A stretch of DNA of 64,000 bases from Gaiellasilicea sp033857955 (GTDB lineage: Bacteria; Actinomycetota; Thermoleophilia; Gaiellales; Gaiellaceae). Shown here in pieces: positions 25,341 to 33,944 of this stretch. The stretch spans positions 248,001 through 312,000 of the forward strand of contig JAWVCW010000006.1 of assembly GCA_033857955.1 (NCBI GenBank), read 5' to 3'. Both the position numbers and the translations under genes were made by a program. How positions within the stretch are numbered: position 1 is the first letter of the stretch; the number at the start of each line of letters is the position of its first letter. The notes beneath the pieces are model-generated. The model saw nothing but the letters and a program-made list of their open reading frames with translations. It did not search any database and had not been told where the DNA came from.

Positions 25341-26345
25341 ATGCTTCGGTTCGTCGTCCGCCGACTCCTCCTTCTCGTCCCGATCCTCCTCGGGCTCTCG
25401 ATCCTCGTCTTCCTCTGGATCAGAGCCCTGCCCGGCGGGCCGGCGCAGGCGCTCCTGGGCGAGCGCGCAACCCCGCAGGCGATCGCGCAGATCGAGCACG
25501 AGTACGGGCTCGACAAGCCCGTGTACGTGCAGTACTTCCGCTACATGGAGACGCTCGGCCGGTTCGACTTCGGACAGTCGGTCACCACGCGCCGCGACGT
25601 CACGACCGAGCTCGAGCAGAAGTTCCCCGCCACGGTCGAGCTCGCATTCGCGGCAATGCTTTTCTCGATCGTCTTCGGGATCCCGCTCGGCTTCTTCGCC
25701 GCCAAGCGCTACGGCGGCGCCTTCGACAACATCAGCCTGGTCGCGTCGCTGCTCGGGGTTTCGATCCCCGTCTTCTTCCTCGGGATCATCCTCAAGTACA
25801 TCTTCGCGATCAAGTTAGGCCTGTTACCGACGGTCGGCAGGATCGACGTCCTGATCGACCTCGAGCACCCGACGAACTTCTACGTCCTCGACGCGCTGAT
25901 CGCGGGCAACGTGCACGCCTTCTTCGACGTGCTGAAGCACCTGATCCTGCCTGCGGTCGCGCTCGGCTCGATCCCGCTCGCGATCATCGCCCGGATCACG
26001 CGTGCGGCCGTGCTCGACGTCCAGAACGAAGACTACGTCCGCACGGCCCGGGCGAAGGGCATGGCGCCGGGCATCGTCGACCGGCGGCACGTGCTCCGGA
26101 ACGCCTTGCTGCCGATCGTGACCGTGATCGGCCTCCAGGTCGGCTTCCTGCTCGCGGGCGCGGTGCTGACTGAGACCGTGTTCGCGTGGCCGGGAATCGG
26201 CACCTGGCTCGTCGATGCGATCGAGAGCCGCAACTATCCGGTCCTCCAGGGCGGGATCCTCTTCGTCGCGCTCGTCTTCGTGCTCGTCAACCTGATCGTG
26301 GACGTCTCGTACGCGTTCCTGAACCCGAGGATCCGGCTCAGTTGA
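25341..26345 (+). CDS. ABC transporter permease, DppB/OppB type
   Basis: The 334-aa product has the six-helix BPD_transp_1 fold, with an N-terminal helix (LLLLVPILLGLSILVFLWI) preceding a periplasmic-side loop. The coupling-helix EAA-like region is RTARAKGMAPGIVDRRHVLRNALLP. It begins 29 nt after the binding protein and forms the first half of the transmembrane channel with the permease at 26509. About 160 nt of GC-rich non-coding sequence separates the two permeases, more than usual in such operons. Confidence 0.94.
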   Translation: MLRFVVRRLLLLVPILLGLSILVFLWIRALPGGPAQALLGERATPQAIAQIEHEYGLDKPVYVQYFRYMETLGRFDFGQSVTTRRDVTTELEQKFPATVELAFAAMLFSIVFGIPLGFFAAKRYGGAFDNISLVASLLGVSIPVFFLGIILKYIFAIKLGLLPTVGRIDVLIDLEHPTNFYVLDALIAGNVHAFFDVLKHLILPAVALGSIPLAIIARITRAAVLDVQNEDYVRTARAKGMAPGIVDRRHVLRNALLPIVTVIGLQVGFLLAGAVLTETVFAWPGIGTWLVDAIESRNYPVLQGGILFVALVFVLVNLIVDVSYAFLNPRIRLS

Positions 26346-26508
26346 AGCCGAAGGCTTCATCCGCGTTCCTCGGCCGTCGCTGCGTGTGCGCGGCCGGAGG
26401 GGATAGTGCGATCAGCACAGACCCTGAGAGCCGCGTGCGCGCAGCGGCGGGAGGCAGCGGCGGAGCCGGGCTCCGCCCGGTGGGAGCCGGCGCCGGCGAG
26501 GGACGCGG

Positions 26509-27417
26509 ATGAGTATCGCCGAGCTGGAATCAAGAGAGATCCAGTTGGAGGCGCCGCAGGGCCTCTGGCGCGACGCCTGGCATCGCGTGCGCCGCAACAA
26601 GGGAGCGCTGATCGGCTTCGGGCTCGTGACCATCTTCGTGCTCGTGGCGCTGTTCGCCCCCTGGCTCGCCCCGGAGAGCCCGAAGCACGTTGACCTCGGC
26701 CGGATCCGTGAGGGCTGCTGCCCCGGGCCGTCGGCGAGTTTCCCCTTCGGCGTCGATCAGCTCGGTCGCGACGAGCTCTCGCGCGTCCTCTACGGCGCCC
26801 GCTACTCACTCCTGATCGGCGTCGTCTCGGTGGCGGTCGGCCTCTCGATCGGGCTCGTCCTCGGCGCGACCGCGGGGTACCTCGGCGGGATCGTCGACAG
26901 CGTGATCATGCGGTTGATGGACATCATGCTGGCGATTCCGGGGCTGCTGCTCGCGATCGGAATCGTCGCCATGCTCGGCCCCGGCCTCTTCCAGATCATG
27001 ATCGCCGTCGGCGTCGTGAACATCCCGGTCTTCGCGCGACTCCTGCGCGGCGCCGTCCTTGCGCAACGGGAGAACGACTTCGTGCTTGCGGCCCGCTCGA
27101 TCGGCGTCCCGCGGAGATCGATCCTGATGTCGCACATCCTCCCGAATGCGCTCTCGCCGGTGATCGTGCAGGGAACGCTTGCGCTCGCGACGGCGATCAT
27201 CGACGTCGCCGGCCTCGGCTTCCTCGGGCTCGGCCCCCAGGACCCGGCGACGCCCGAGTGGGGCACGATGCTCACCGGCACGATCCGCTACCTGCAGACG
27301 GCGCCGCACCTGGCGATCATCCCCGGCGTCGCGATCGTCGTCAGCGTGCTCGGCTTCAACCTGATCGGCGACGGCCTCCGCGAAGCCCTCGACCCGAAGC
27401 TCCGTGGCCGCGCGTAG
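26509..27417 (+). CDS. ABC transporter permease, DppC/OppC type
   Basis: The 302-aa product has the OppC_N motif (WRDAWHRVRRNKGALIGFGL) before the first helix, then six transmembrane helices and the coupling segment LAARSIGVPRRSILMSHILPN. It pairs with the DppB-type permease. The first extracytoplasmic loop has an unusual CCPG dipeptide pair of cysteines (REGCCPGPSAS). The stop lies 14 nt inside the next ATPase gene, indicating translational coupling. Confidence 0.94.
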   Translation: MSIAELESREIQLEAPQGLWRDAWHRVRRNKGALIGFGLVTIFVLVALFAPWLAPESPKHVDLGRIREGCCPGPSASFPFGVDQLGRDELSRVLYGARYSLLIGVVSVAVGLSIGLVLGATAGYLGGIVDSVIMRLMDIMLAIPGLLLAIGIVAMLGPGLFQIMIAVGVVNIPVFARLLRGAVLAQRENDFVLAARSIGVPRRSILMSHILPNALSPVIVQGTLALATAIIDVAGLGFLGLGPQDPATPEWGTMLTGTIRYLQTAPHLAIIPGVAIVVSVLGFNLIGDGLREALDPKLRGRA

Positions 27418-28420
27418 CCCCCTCCTCACCGTCGAGGACCTGCACGTCCGGTTCGGGACGAGCAGAGGGCTCGTCTACGCGGTCAACGGCATCTCCTTCG
27501 ACATCGCCGCAGGCGAGACTCTCGGAATCGTCGGCGAGTCGGGCTGCGGGAAGAGCGTCACCTCGCTCGCCCTCCTCGGGATCCTCGCACGCAACGGCCG
27601 CGTCACGAAGGGCACTGCGATGTTCGGCGGCCGCGACCTGCTGCAGCTGAAGGACGCCCAGCTGCGCTCGATCCGCGGCCGCGAGATCGCGATGATCTTC
27701 CAGGACCCGATGACGTCGCTGAACCCGGTGCTGACGATCGGGCGCCAGCTCCGGGAGCCGCTCGAGGCGCACTTCGGGATGGATCGCGAGCAGGCCGACC
27801 GCCGCGCGGTCGAGCTGCTCGACCAGGTCGGGATCCCGAGCGCGAAGCAGCGCTTGAAGGACTATCCGCACCAGTTCTCGGGCGGGATGCGGCAACGCGC
27901 GATGATCGCGATGGCGCTGGCCTGCGAGCCGAAGCTGCTGATCGCCGACGAGCCGACGACGGCTCTCGACGTGACGATCCAGGCCCAGATCCTCGAGGTG
28001 CTGAAGACCCTCGTCTCCGAGCTCGACACGGCGCTGATCATGATCACGCACGATCTCGGCGTCGTCGCGGGCATGTGCGAGCGCGTGAACGTGATGTACG
28101 CCGGCATGTTCGTGGAAACCGGCAGCGCCGACCGCCTCTTCTCGCAGCCGCGCCACCCCTACACGCTCGGCCTGCTCCAGAGCGTGCCGCGACTCGACGC
28201 GGGCCGGCGCCAGAAGCTGCAGCCGATCCCGGGCGCGCCGCGGAACATGCTGAGCGCGCCGAGCGAGTGCCCGTTCGCGCCGCGCTGCCGCTACGAGGTC
28301 GAGCAGTCGCGCCTCGAGGTGCCGCCGCTCGAGCCGATCGAGCCCGGCCACGAGGTCCGCTGCTTCAACCCGGTGCCGGCGGACGAGTGGCAGCGGACCC
28401 GGCTCGGGGGAGTAGCTTGA
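27404..28420 (+). CDS. ABC transporter ATPase, DppD/OppD type
   Basis: The 338-aa product, from GTG, carries Walker A (GESGCGKSV), Q-loop (MIFQDPMTSLNP), signature (FSGGMRQRAMIA), Walker B (KLLIADEPTTALD) and the switch histidine (MITHDLGV). The C-terminal oligopeptide-transporter extension contains the CPFAPRCRYE cysteine cluster that can bind an Fe-S cluster in this family. It works as a heterodimer with the next ATPase to power import. Confidence 0.95.
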   Translation: MAARSPLLTVEDLHVRFGTSRGLVYAVNGISFDIAAGETLGIVGESGCGKSVTSLALLGILARNGRVTKGTAMFGGRDLLQLKDAQLRSIRGREIAMIFQDPMTSLNPVLTIGRQLREPLEAHFGMDREQADRRAVELLDQVGIPSAKQRLKDYPHQFSGGMRQRAMIAMALACEPKLLIADEPTTALDVTIQAQILEVLKTLVSELDTALIMITHDLGVVAGMCERVNVMYAGMFVETGSADRLFSQPRHPYTLGLLQSVPRLDAGRRQKLQPIPGAPRNMLSAPSECPFAPRCRYEVEQSRLEVPPLEPIEPGHEVRCFNPVPADEWQRTRLGGVA

Positions 28421-29481
28421 GCGACGCCCTGGTCGAGATGGAGGATCTCCGCGTCTGGTTCCCGATCCGGAGCGGGATCGTGATGGATCGCCACGTCGGC
28501 GACGTGAAGGCCGTCGACGGCGTCTCGCTCCAGATCGAGCGCGGCGAGACGCTCGGGCTCGTCGGCGAGTCCGGCTGCGGCAAGTCGACGGTCGGCCGTG
28601 CGCTCCTGCGCCTGTACGAGCCGACCGGCGGCAAGATCGTCTTCGAGGGCACGGACATCACGCACATGGGCGAACGGGAGCTGCGGCCGCTGCGCCAGCG
28701 GATGCAGATGATCTTCCAGGATCCCTACGCGTCCCTGAACCCGCGCCACTCGGTCGGCCGCATGGTCGGCGAGCCGCTGCGCGTGCACGGGCGCGGCGGC
28801 AAGGGGCTCGGCAACAAGGTGCGCGAGCTCCTGCAGACCGTCGGGCTCCCGGCCGACGCAGCCACGCGCTACCCGCACGAGTTCTCGGGCGGCCAGCGAC
28901 AGCGAATCGGCCTCGCCCGCGCGCTCGCGCTCAACCCCGACTTCCTCGTCTGCGACGAGCCCGTGTCGGCGCTCGACGTCTCGATCCAGGCCCAGATCGT
29001 GAACCTGATGGAGGAGCTCCAGCGCGACTTCGAGCTCACCTATCTCTTCATCGCGCACGACCTGGCGGTCGTCCGGCACATCTCCGACCGGATCGCGGTC
29101 ATGTACCTCGGCCAGATCATGGAGCTCTCCCCCGCCGACGATCTCTACGACAATCCGCTGCACCCGTACACGATCTCGCTGCTCTCGGCGATTCCGATCC
29201 CCGATCCGGAAGTCGAGCGGGCGCGGACGTCGATCCTGCTCCAGGGCGATCTGCCAAGCCCGGCCAACCCTCCGCACGCCTGCCGCTTCCACACGCGCTG
29301 CCCCTACGTCCAGGAAACGCGCTGCCGCGACGACGAGCCGGAGCTGCGGCCCCTCGAAGGGCACCTCGTCAAGTGCCACTTCGCCGAGGAGATCAAGGCC
29401 GGTCTGATCAAGCCGCGCAAGCGTGAGGTGATCTTCGAGGCTGGGCCGCAGGCGCCGGCATACGAACCGCCGGTCGTCTGA
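28417..29481 (+). CDS. ABC transporter ATPase, DppF/OppF type
   Basis: The 354-aa product starts at TTG overlapping the previous stop (TTGA). Walker A is GESGCGKST, the Q-loop MIFQDPYASLNP, the signature FSGGQRQRIGLA, Walker B FLVCDEPVSALD and the switch IAHDLAV. The C-terminal CRFHTRCPYVQETRC cysteine motif and a 30-residue tail follow. It completes the importer. The next gene begins at its stop codon (TGATG). Confidence 0.95.
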   Translation: MSDALVEMEDLRVWFPIRSGIVMDRHVGDVKAVDGVSLQIERGETLGLVGESGCGKSTVGRALLRLYEPTGGKIVFEGTDITHMGERELRPLRQRMQMIFQDPYASLNPRHSVGRMVGEPLRVHGRGGKGLGNKVRELLQTVGLPADAATRYPHEFSGGQRQRIGLARALALNPDFLVCDEPVSALDVSIQAQIVNLMEELQRDFELTYLFIAHDLAVVRHISDRIAVMYLGQIMELSPADDLYDNPLHPYTISLLSAIPIPDPEVERARTSILLQGDLPSPANPPHACRFHTRCPYVQETRCRDDEPELRPLEGHLVKCHFAEEIKAGLIKPRKREVIFEAGPQAPAYEPPVV

Positions 29482-29857
29482 TGGTCGTCCTGCGGGTCAA
29501 GGACGGCGAGCTGGAGAGTGGCGGCCAGTGGGTCTACGCGTGGCTCGCCCACGACGGCGTCGTCTACGTCGGGGCAACCACCCTGCACCCCGAAACGCGA
29601 ACCTGGCTGCACCTCCACGACGGCGATCCGAACGTCGGCCGGATGCGGGCACGCTTCCCCCCGCTCGCAGACGAGGAGCTCGATGTGCTCGCGGTGGAGT
29701 TTCCCGCTGGCGTCGATCGGCACGGATCCGCCACGGTGCTGTCGCGCTGCTGGCCGAGCGCGGGCTCCTCTCCCCGCGCGAGGTCTGCGACCCACCCGCT
29801 GCGGTCGAGCCCGCGCCTGAGACTGAGCATTCGTGGACGCGATCGAGGCGCAGCTGA
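29481..29857 (+). pseudogene. frameshifted small gene, GIY-YIG-like N-terminus
   Basis: The first frame encodes GGQWVYAWLAHDGVVYVGAT and continues to about 29720. From there coding character moves to the -1 frame (GAVALLAERGLLSPREVCDP) and stops at 29857, 1 nt before the next gene's ATG. The combined product would be about 125 aa. The GVVYVGATTL stretch recalls the GIY-YIG nuclease core, but the catalytic Arg/Glu are not secure. One missing base near 29715-29745 explains the pattern; a sequencing error and a real mutation cannot be separated here. Confidence 0.55.
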
Positions 29858-29858
29858 G

Positions 29859-30374
29859 ATGACGGTCCGGGCAATCAGCTGCTGCGTGCTGCTCGCCCTA
29901 GTGGCGGGCTGCGGCGGGACCAAGACGGTGACGGTGACGAAGACGGTCACCGTCGACAACACGGCGAAGGAGGGCGTGGGACCGCCGACCGAGACCATGC
30001 TGTTCGGCTACGTCAAGTCCCTCACGAAGAAGGGCTCGAGCTACGAGCTCCGCTTCGACCCGGCGCTCTTCCTCGGCGGCGAGACCGCGAACGTGGCGGC
30101 CGCGGAGGACGGCGCGGTCGAGCCGGGCGAGCCGGTCCCGAACGACTACTACATCGTCGACGAAGGGCATCGTCTCCTCACCTACCGCGTGCCCGGTGAC
30201 GCCAGGCTGACCGTGGTGGTGCTGGGTCCCAAGAACGTTCCGATCTCGATCGAGGCGCTGGCAAAGATCGTCGCCGGCGACCAGAAGCCTCCCTGGCTGC
30301 CGATCGAGAGCGGCTTCTGGCTGCGAGCCCGCACCGGCGTCGTCCGCTCGCTCGAGCAGCAGTACCGACCGTAG
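29859..30374 (+). CDS. lipoprotein of unknown function
   Basis: The 171-aa product has a lipobox at residues 15-18 (VAGC) after a short hydrophobic segment, followed by a TKTVTVTKTVTV spacer often seen after the lipidated cysteine in actinobacterial lipoproteins. The remaining domain (PNDYYIVDEGHRLLTYRV, then PIESGFWLRARTGVVRSLEQ) is not recognised. The ATG at 29859 lies 1 nt after the preceding stop; the same frame is open far upstream but only because of the frameshift there. A strong terminator follows. Confidence 0.75.
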   Translation: MTVRAISCCVLLALVAGCGGTKTVTVTKTVTVDNTAKEGVGPPTETMLFGYVKSLTKKGSSYELRFDPALFLGGETANVAAAEDGAVEPGEPVPNDYYIVDEGHRLLTYRVPGDARLTVVVLGPKNVPISIEALAKIVAGDQKPPWLPIESGFWLRARTGVVRSLEQQYRP

Positions 30375-30380
30375 CTGGGA

Positions 30381-30414
30381 GAGGGCGGCGACCCGGCGCT
30401 GGGCCGCCGCCCTC
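30381..30414. terminator. GC-rich terminator hairpin between convergent genes
   Basis: GAGGGCGGCG at 30381-30390 pairs perfectly with 30405-30414 around a 14-nt loop. No clear T tract follows on either strand, but its place between two convergent stops supports a terminator role. Confidence 0.6.
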
Positions 30415-30420
30415 GATCAG

Positions 30421-31503
30421 CTACGGCTGGTAGACGGGCAGGAGATTCTCCGCCACGACTTCTTGCTGGAAGGAGAACACTTCCGGGTCGCCTGGATCCA
30501 CCGTGACGCTCACCCACTGAACCTCGTTGCTGCCGGATTGAGCGTTGTCTCCCGGTGTCTCGACACGCGTGAAGTGCTCGATCCGGTTCCCGAGCGCGTC
30601 GAGGAGCGGCTTGTCGACGCGGAAGTAGTGCGAGTCTCCGTGGACGAGGACGACAGGCTTGCCGAAGGCGATCGTCTCGGCCCGCAGCGTCTTCAAGAAG
30701 CTGAAGTAGCCGTCGTCGGGCGCGAGGGTAAGCGGATTGCGGATGGGCGCCCGGGTCGGGTCGGAGGCGTCGAAGCCAGGATTCGCCTGCAGCACGAGCA
30801 GCACGCCGACCGAGTGGCTCTGCTTCGCGTCCGCGAAGGTCTCCTGGAGCCAACGAGTCGTCGCTTCGTTGCGCGCCGCCCACTCCAGGGGGTCGGGAGC
30901 CACGTCACCGGAGCGATTGTTGTCGGATCCAACGACGTGCAGGGTGGCGTAGGTCACCCGCTCCTTGCTCCAGCGTCGGTTCTCGATGTACGGCGCCGCC
31001 TGAGCCTCGACGTGAAGCCGCTTCGAGTCGCGCGAGGACGGCGTGTCGAAGAGATTCGCGCGGAGGTACGCAAGCCGCTCACCGGAGACGAACGCGCCGT
31101 TGCTCGGCCGGTCGCAGTCCGTCCACTCGTTGTCGCCCGGCGTGTAGAAGGCGGGCGCGCGCAGGCTGTTCAGATAGTTCTTGAACTGGCTGTAGACCGG
31201 GTTGTCGCAGCGGTTGCTGCCGGACTTGATGTCCCCGACGTGGACCGAGAAGGCCAGCCTGGCGCGGTTCATGTCGACGATCAGATTGGGTACGCCGGCG
31301 CTCGCCTGGTCGGCCGAGTACGGAACGTCGCCCCACAGGCCAAGGGTGTAGGCCGCACGGGAGCTGTGATCCTCGTTGTCGTCATCCCCACCGTTGCCGA
31401 GCGCGATTCCGGTGGTGAGCGCCGAGGCGAGGGCAGCCGCGAGAACCGCCGCGAAGAAGCTCGGGAACCTCCCCGGGGACGTCGGTGTGCTCGATGCGTG
31501 CAT
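30421..31503 (-). CDS. secreted metallophosphoesterase
   Basis: The 360-aa product starts at ATG 6 nt after GAGGAGGAG. An N-terminal signal (FFAAVLAAALASALTTGIALG) exports it. Calcineurin-like motifs are GLWGDVPY (first Asp), VGDIKSG, TPGDNEWTDC (GDNE) and VLVHGDSHYF (final GH-like block with Asp in place of the usual His-rich GHxH). It should be an extracellular or cell-surface phosphoesterase; substrate unknown. It converges on the lipoprotein gene. Confidence 0.82.
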   Translation of the reverse strand: MHASSTPTSPGRFPSFFAAVLAAALASALTTGIALGNGGDDDNEDHSSRAAYTLGLWGDVPYSADQASAGVPNLIVDMNRARLAFSVHVGDIKSGSNRCDNPVYSQFKNYLNSLRAPAFYTPGDNEWTDCDRPSNGAFVSGERLAYLRANLFDTPSSRDSKRLHVEAQAAPYIENRRWSKERVTYATLHVVGSDNNRSGDVAPDPLEWAARNEATTRWLQETFADAKQSHSVGVLLVLQANPGFDASDPTRAPIRNPLTLAPDDGYFSFLKTLRAETIAFGKPVVLVHGDSHYFRVDKPLLDALGNRIEHFTRVETPGDNAQSGSNEVQWVSVTVDPGDPEVFSFQQEVVAENLLPVYQP

Positions 31504-31621
31504 TGCTCCTCCTCGTCGTTTTCGGGCCTCGGAGCGGACCGCTGCGAGACTAGGCGGGAGGATCGAAGCGGTGGGTCACCGGCTGGTGAACATCCGACGT
31601 CGAACAGGCGAGCGCAGCGCG

Positions 31622-32218
31622 CTAGGCGGCCACCGCCCGCGGCTCGACGATCTTGTCGACGAGGCCGTACTCGACCGCCTCGCCCGGCGTCATGAAGCGG
31701 TCGCGGTCGATGTCCGTCATCACCTGCTCGAACGGCTGGCCGGTGTGCTTGGCGAGGATCTCCGCCATCCGGCGCGTCATCGCGAGTACCTCCTGCGCGT
31801 GGATCTCGATATCCGCCGGCGTACCGCGGAAGCCGGCCGAGCCCTGGTGGATCATGACCTTCGCGTTCGGCAGCGCCATCCGCTTCCCGGCCGCGCCGCC
31901 CGCGAGGATCATCGCCGCCGCGGACATCCCCATCCCGACGCAGATCGTGGAGACGTCCGGCTTGACGTACTGCATCGTGTCGTAGATCGCCATGCCCGCA
32001 TAGGCGGAGCCGCCGGGCGAGTTGACGTAGAGGCAGATGTCCTTGTCCGGGTCCTCCGACTCCAGGAAGAGGAGCTGCGCTGCGATCACGTTTGCGATCT
32101 CGTCGTCGACCTCGCGGCCGAGGAAGACGATCCGCTCGCGCAGCAGGCGCGAGTAGATGTCGAACGACCGCTCGTAGCGGCCGTCCGCCTCGACGACCAT
32201 CGGGATCAGGGGGCTCAC
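31622..32218 (-). CDS. clpP: ATP-dependent Clp protease proteolytic subunit
   Basis: The 198-aa product starts at GTG 32218, five bases after GGAAGGAG. The serine protease triad is S99 in VGMGMSAAAMIL, H124 in KVMIHQGSAGF and an Asp in TDIDRDRF. Conserved features LYVNSPGGSAYAGMAIYD and the C-terminal EAVEYGLVDKIV are present. It forms tetradecamers with a Clp ATPase, none of which is encoded nearby, nor is the usual tandem clpP partner. Its promoter region is shared with the ArsR-SRPBCC operon and overlaps twin palindromic operators, so this may be a specialised, regulated ClpP paralogue. Confidence 0.95.
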   Translation of the reverse strand: MSPLIPMVVEADGRYERSFDIYSRLLRERIVFLGREVDDEIANVIAAQLLFLESEDPDKDICLYVNSPGGSAYAGMAIYDTMQYVKPDVSTICVGMGMSAAAMILAGGAAGKRMALPNAKVMIHQGSAGFRGTPADIEIHAQEVLAMTRRMAEILAKHTGQPFEQVMTDIDRDRFMTPGEAVEYGLVDKIVEPRAVAA

Positions 32219-32240
32219 GTCGGCTCCTTCCGGTAATGTG

Positions 32241-32282
32241 CAACCACTCGGTTGCGACACTATATGCAACCCTAAGGTTGCG
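32241..32282. promoter_or_regulatory. twin ArsR-type operators in the clpP/SRPBCC divergent promoter
   Basis: Two copies of GCAACC-N4-GGTTGC occupy 32241-32256 and 32267-32282, 26 bp centre to centre. Between them lies ACTATAT, which gives a TATAGT -10 for clpP on the minus strand and a CTATAT/TATATG -10 on the plus strand. One palindrome sits in the spacer of each promoter. The ArsR protein encoded next door is the natural ligand (inference). Confidence 0.8.
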
Positions 32283-32299
32283 CGAAAGAGGAGGCGGTC

Positions 32300-32644
32300 G
32301 TGGAGGTAACGCGCGAGGTCGTGCTCGAGGCGCCGGTCGAGGAGGTCTGGGCGGCTTTGACGGATCCGGAGCAGCTCGAGGAGTGGTTCGCGAACGACGT
32401 CGAGCTCGACCTGGAGCCCGGCGGCGACGGCGTCTTCCGCTGGGACGACGGCGAGGAGCGCCACGCGATCGTCGAGGAGGTCGTGCCCGAGCGGCGCTTC
32501 ACGTTTACCTGGGACGACGAGGGACGCGTCGAGATCGAGCTGGAGGAGATCGACGGCGGCACGCGCGTGCTCGTCACCGAGACCGCCGGGGCCGGCTGGA
32601 GCACCGCTCTTTCGTTGCGCGCGCTCGCGTTCGTGCACGCTTGA
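32300..32644 (+). CDS. SRPBCC/AHSA1-family protein
   Basis: The 114-aa product starts at GTG after AGAGGAGG. It has the START-like helix-grip fold seen in ArsR-linked AHSA1 proteins: MEVTREVVLEAPVEEVWAAL, then DPEQLEEWFANDVELDLEPG, RFTFTWDD and a short C-terminus. Such proteins bind hydrophobic ligands in a central cavity. The C-terminal helix is shorter than in many homologues (about 114 against 140-150 residues). Its stop overlaps the ArsR start (TTGA), so the two are cotranscribed and may work as a ligand-binding and regulator pair. Confidence 0.88.
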   Translation: MEVTREVVLEAPVEEVWAALTDPEQLEEWFANDVELDLEPGGDGVFRWDDGEERHAIVEEVVPERRFTFTWDDEGRVEIELEEIDGGTRVLVTETAGAGWSTALSLRALAFVHA

Positions 32645-32967
32645 GCGACATCTTCGACGCGCGGGTCTTCGATGCTTTGGCCGACCCGACGCGCCGTCAC
32701 CTCCTCGAGGCGCTGGCGCAGCGCGAAGCATCGGCGACCGAGCTCGCCTCCGAGCTGCCGGTGACGCGGCAGGCGGTGGCCAAGCACCTCGTCGCACTGC
32801 GGGAGGCGGGCCTCGTCGACTCGCGCAAGAGCGGCCGCGAGACGCTCTACCAGCTCAACCCCGCCCCACTCGACCAGGCAGTGGCCTGGATCGCGCGCGT
32901 GGGCGACGAGTGGGACGCGAGGATCGCACGCCTCCGCGGCCATCTGAGCCGGCCGGGCCGTGGCTGA
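32641..32967 (+). CDS. ArsR-family transcriptional regulator
   Basis: The 108-aa winged-helix repressor starts at TTG inside the preceding stop. The core is FDALADPTRRHLLEAL, ATELASELPVTRQAVAKHL (recognition helix) and a wing RKSGRETLYQLN. No metal-binding cysteines are present, so it is likely a non-metal ArsR of the kind paired with SRPBCC proteins. The twin palindromes upstream of the operon suggest autoregulation and control of clpP. The C-terminal helix (WIARVGDEWDARIARLRGHL) is the family's dimer region. Confidence 0.93.
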   Translation: MSDIFDARVFDALADPTRRHLLEALAQREASATELASELPVTRQAVAKHLVALREAGLVDSRKSGRETLYQLNPAPLDQAVAWIARVGDEWDARIARLRGHLSRPGRG

Positions 32968-33550
32968 GCTCTCCTGCGCGGTCGACGTCACGCCGCTCCG
33001 CTCCGAGCCGGACGCGTCCGCGGAGCAGGTGACACAGGCCCTGCGCGGCGAGCCGCTCACGCTCGTTGAGCGTCGCGACGGCTGGGCGCACGTGGCGACG
33101 GCGTACGGCTACCAGGGCTGGGTCGAGCTCTCGGCCGTCTCGGAAGAGCCCGCCGGCGACTGGCTGCCTCCCGTCCGCGACGGCGATCCCGTCGAGGAGG
33201 CGCGCGCGTACCTCGGCACGCCCTATCTCTGGGGCGGGATGAGCGAGCGCGGCATCGATTGCTCGGGACTTGTCCACATGGCCTGGCGCCGGCTCGGGAC
33301 GCTCGTGCCGCGCGACGCCGGCCAGCAGGAGGAAGCGGCTGAAAGGGTGGCCGACCCGCGCTACGGCGACCTCGCCGTCTACGGCCGCGAGTCGGCCACG
33401 CACATCGCCCTCTGGCTCGGCGAGGGGCGCATCCTGCACGCCGCCGGCAGCCGCGTAGTGGTCGACGAGCGCGAGCCGGAAGCGTTGCGGGAGATCCGGC
33501 GGGGTTTCGTCCGGATCCGTCCCCCTTACGGATTACCTCATTCGAGCTAA
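32960..33550 (+). CDS. SH3-like plus NlpC/P60 cell-wall peptidase
   Basis: The 196-aa product starts at GTG, overlapping the ArsR gene by 8 nt. An SH3-like module (residues about 5-65) precedes an NlpC/P60 domain with C101 in RGIDCSGLVHMAW, H148 in ATHIALWLG and H160 in RILHAAG. The architecture resembles gamma-D-glutamyl-diamino-acid endopeptidases such as YkfC. No signal peptide is present, which suggests a cytoplasmic role in recycling imported muropeptides rather than wall cleavage. The short, domain-only length supports this. Confidence 0.88.
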   Translation: MAELSCAVDVTPLRSEPDASAEQVTQALRGEPLTLVERRDGWAHVATAYGYQGWVELSAVSEEPAGDWLPPVRDGDPVEEARAYLGTPYLWGGMSERGIDCSGLVHMAWRRLGTLVPRDAGQQEEAAERVADPRYGDLAVYGRESATHIALWLGEGRILHAAGSRVVVDEREPEALREIRRGFVRIRPPYGLPHSS

Positions 33551-33558
33551 AGGAGGCC

Positions 33559-33912
33559 GTGGGGTCGGCCGATATCGGGTTCGTGGACGCTGCTGAGCGC
33601 AAGGAGATCCTGAACCGCTACATGGACCACAGTCGCCGTTTCGAGGCGGCTGCGGCACGGCGGTCGAACGGCGACGCCGAGGTGATCCCGTTCGTCGCTC
33701 CGATGCGCGAGCTCGAGCAGGAGCCGACGCTGCGTGAGATCGAGGTGCTCCAGCTCGTCGCGGACGGCCTCGTGAACCGCGAGATCGGCCAGCGCCTCTT
33801 CCTCTCGGAGGAGACGGTCAAGTCGCACGTGCGCCACCTGCTCGCGAAGCTTCAGGCCCGCTCGCGGGCCCACGCGGTCGCCGTCGGCTATCGCCGCGGC
33901 ATCATCGCCTAG
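33559..33912 (+). CDS. short LuxR-type helix-turn-helix regulator
   Basis: The 117-aa product has a C-terminal LuxR DNA-binding domain (PTLREIEVLQLVADGLVN, then LFLSEETVKSHVRHLLAKL) and a 50-residue N-terminal segment with no receiver or ligand domain. GTG 33559 lies only 2 nt after AGGAGG, unusually close, so the start is uncertain; GTG 33583 is the alternative. It follows the NlpC/P60 gene by 8 nt and could be the end of that operon. The region after it runs into a minus-strand terminator. Confidence 0.82.
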   Translation: MGSADIGFVDAAERKEILNRYMDHSRRFEAAAARRSNGDAEVIPFVAPMRELEQEPTLREIEVLQLVADGLVNREIGQRLFLSEETVKSHVRHLLAKLQARSRAHAVAVGYRRGIIA

Positions 33913-33944
33913 AGCGCCCAACCTTTGGCAAAGGAACGAAAAAG

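Noticed and set aside
26346..26508. Small gene between the two peptide-importer permeases
   Set aside because: No frame has a ribosome binding site or recognisable product; the sequence is GC-rich with imperfect hairpins only.
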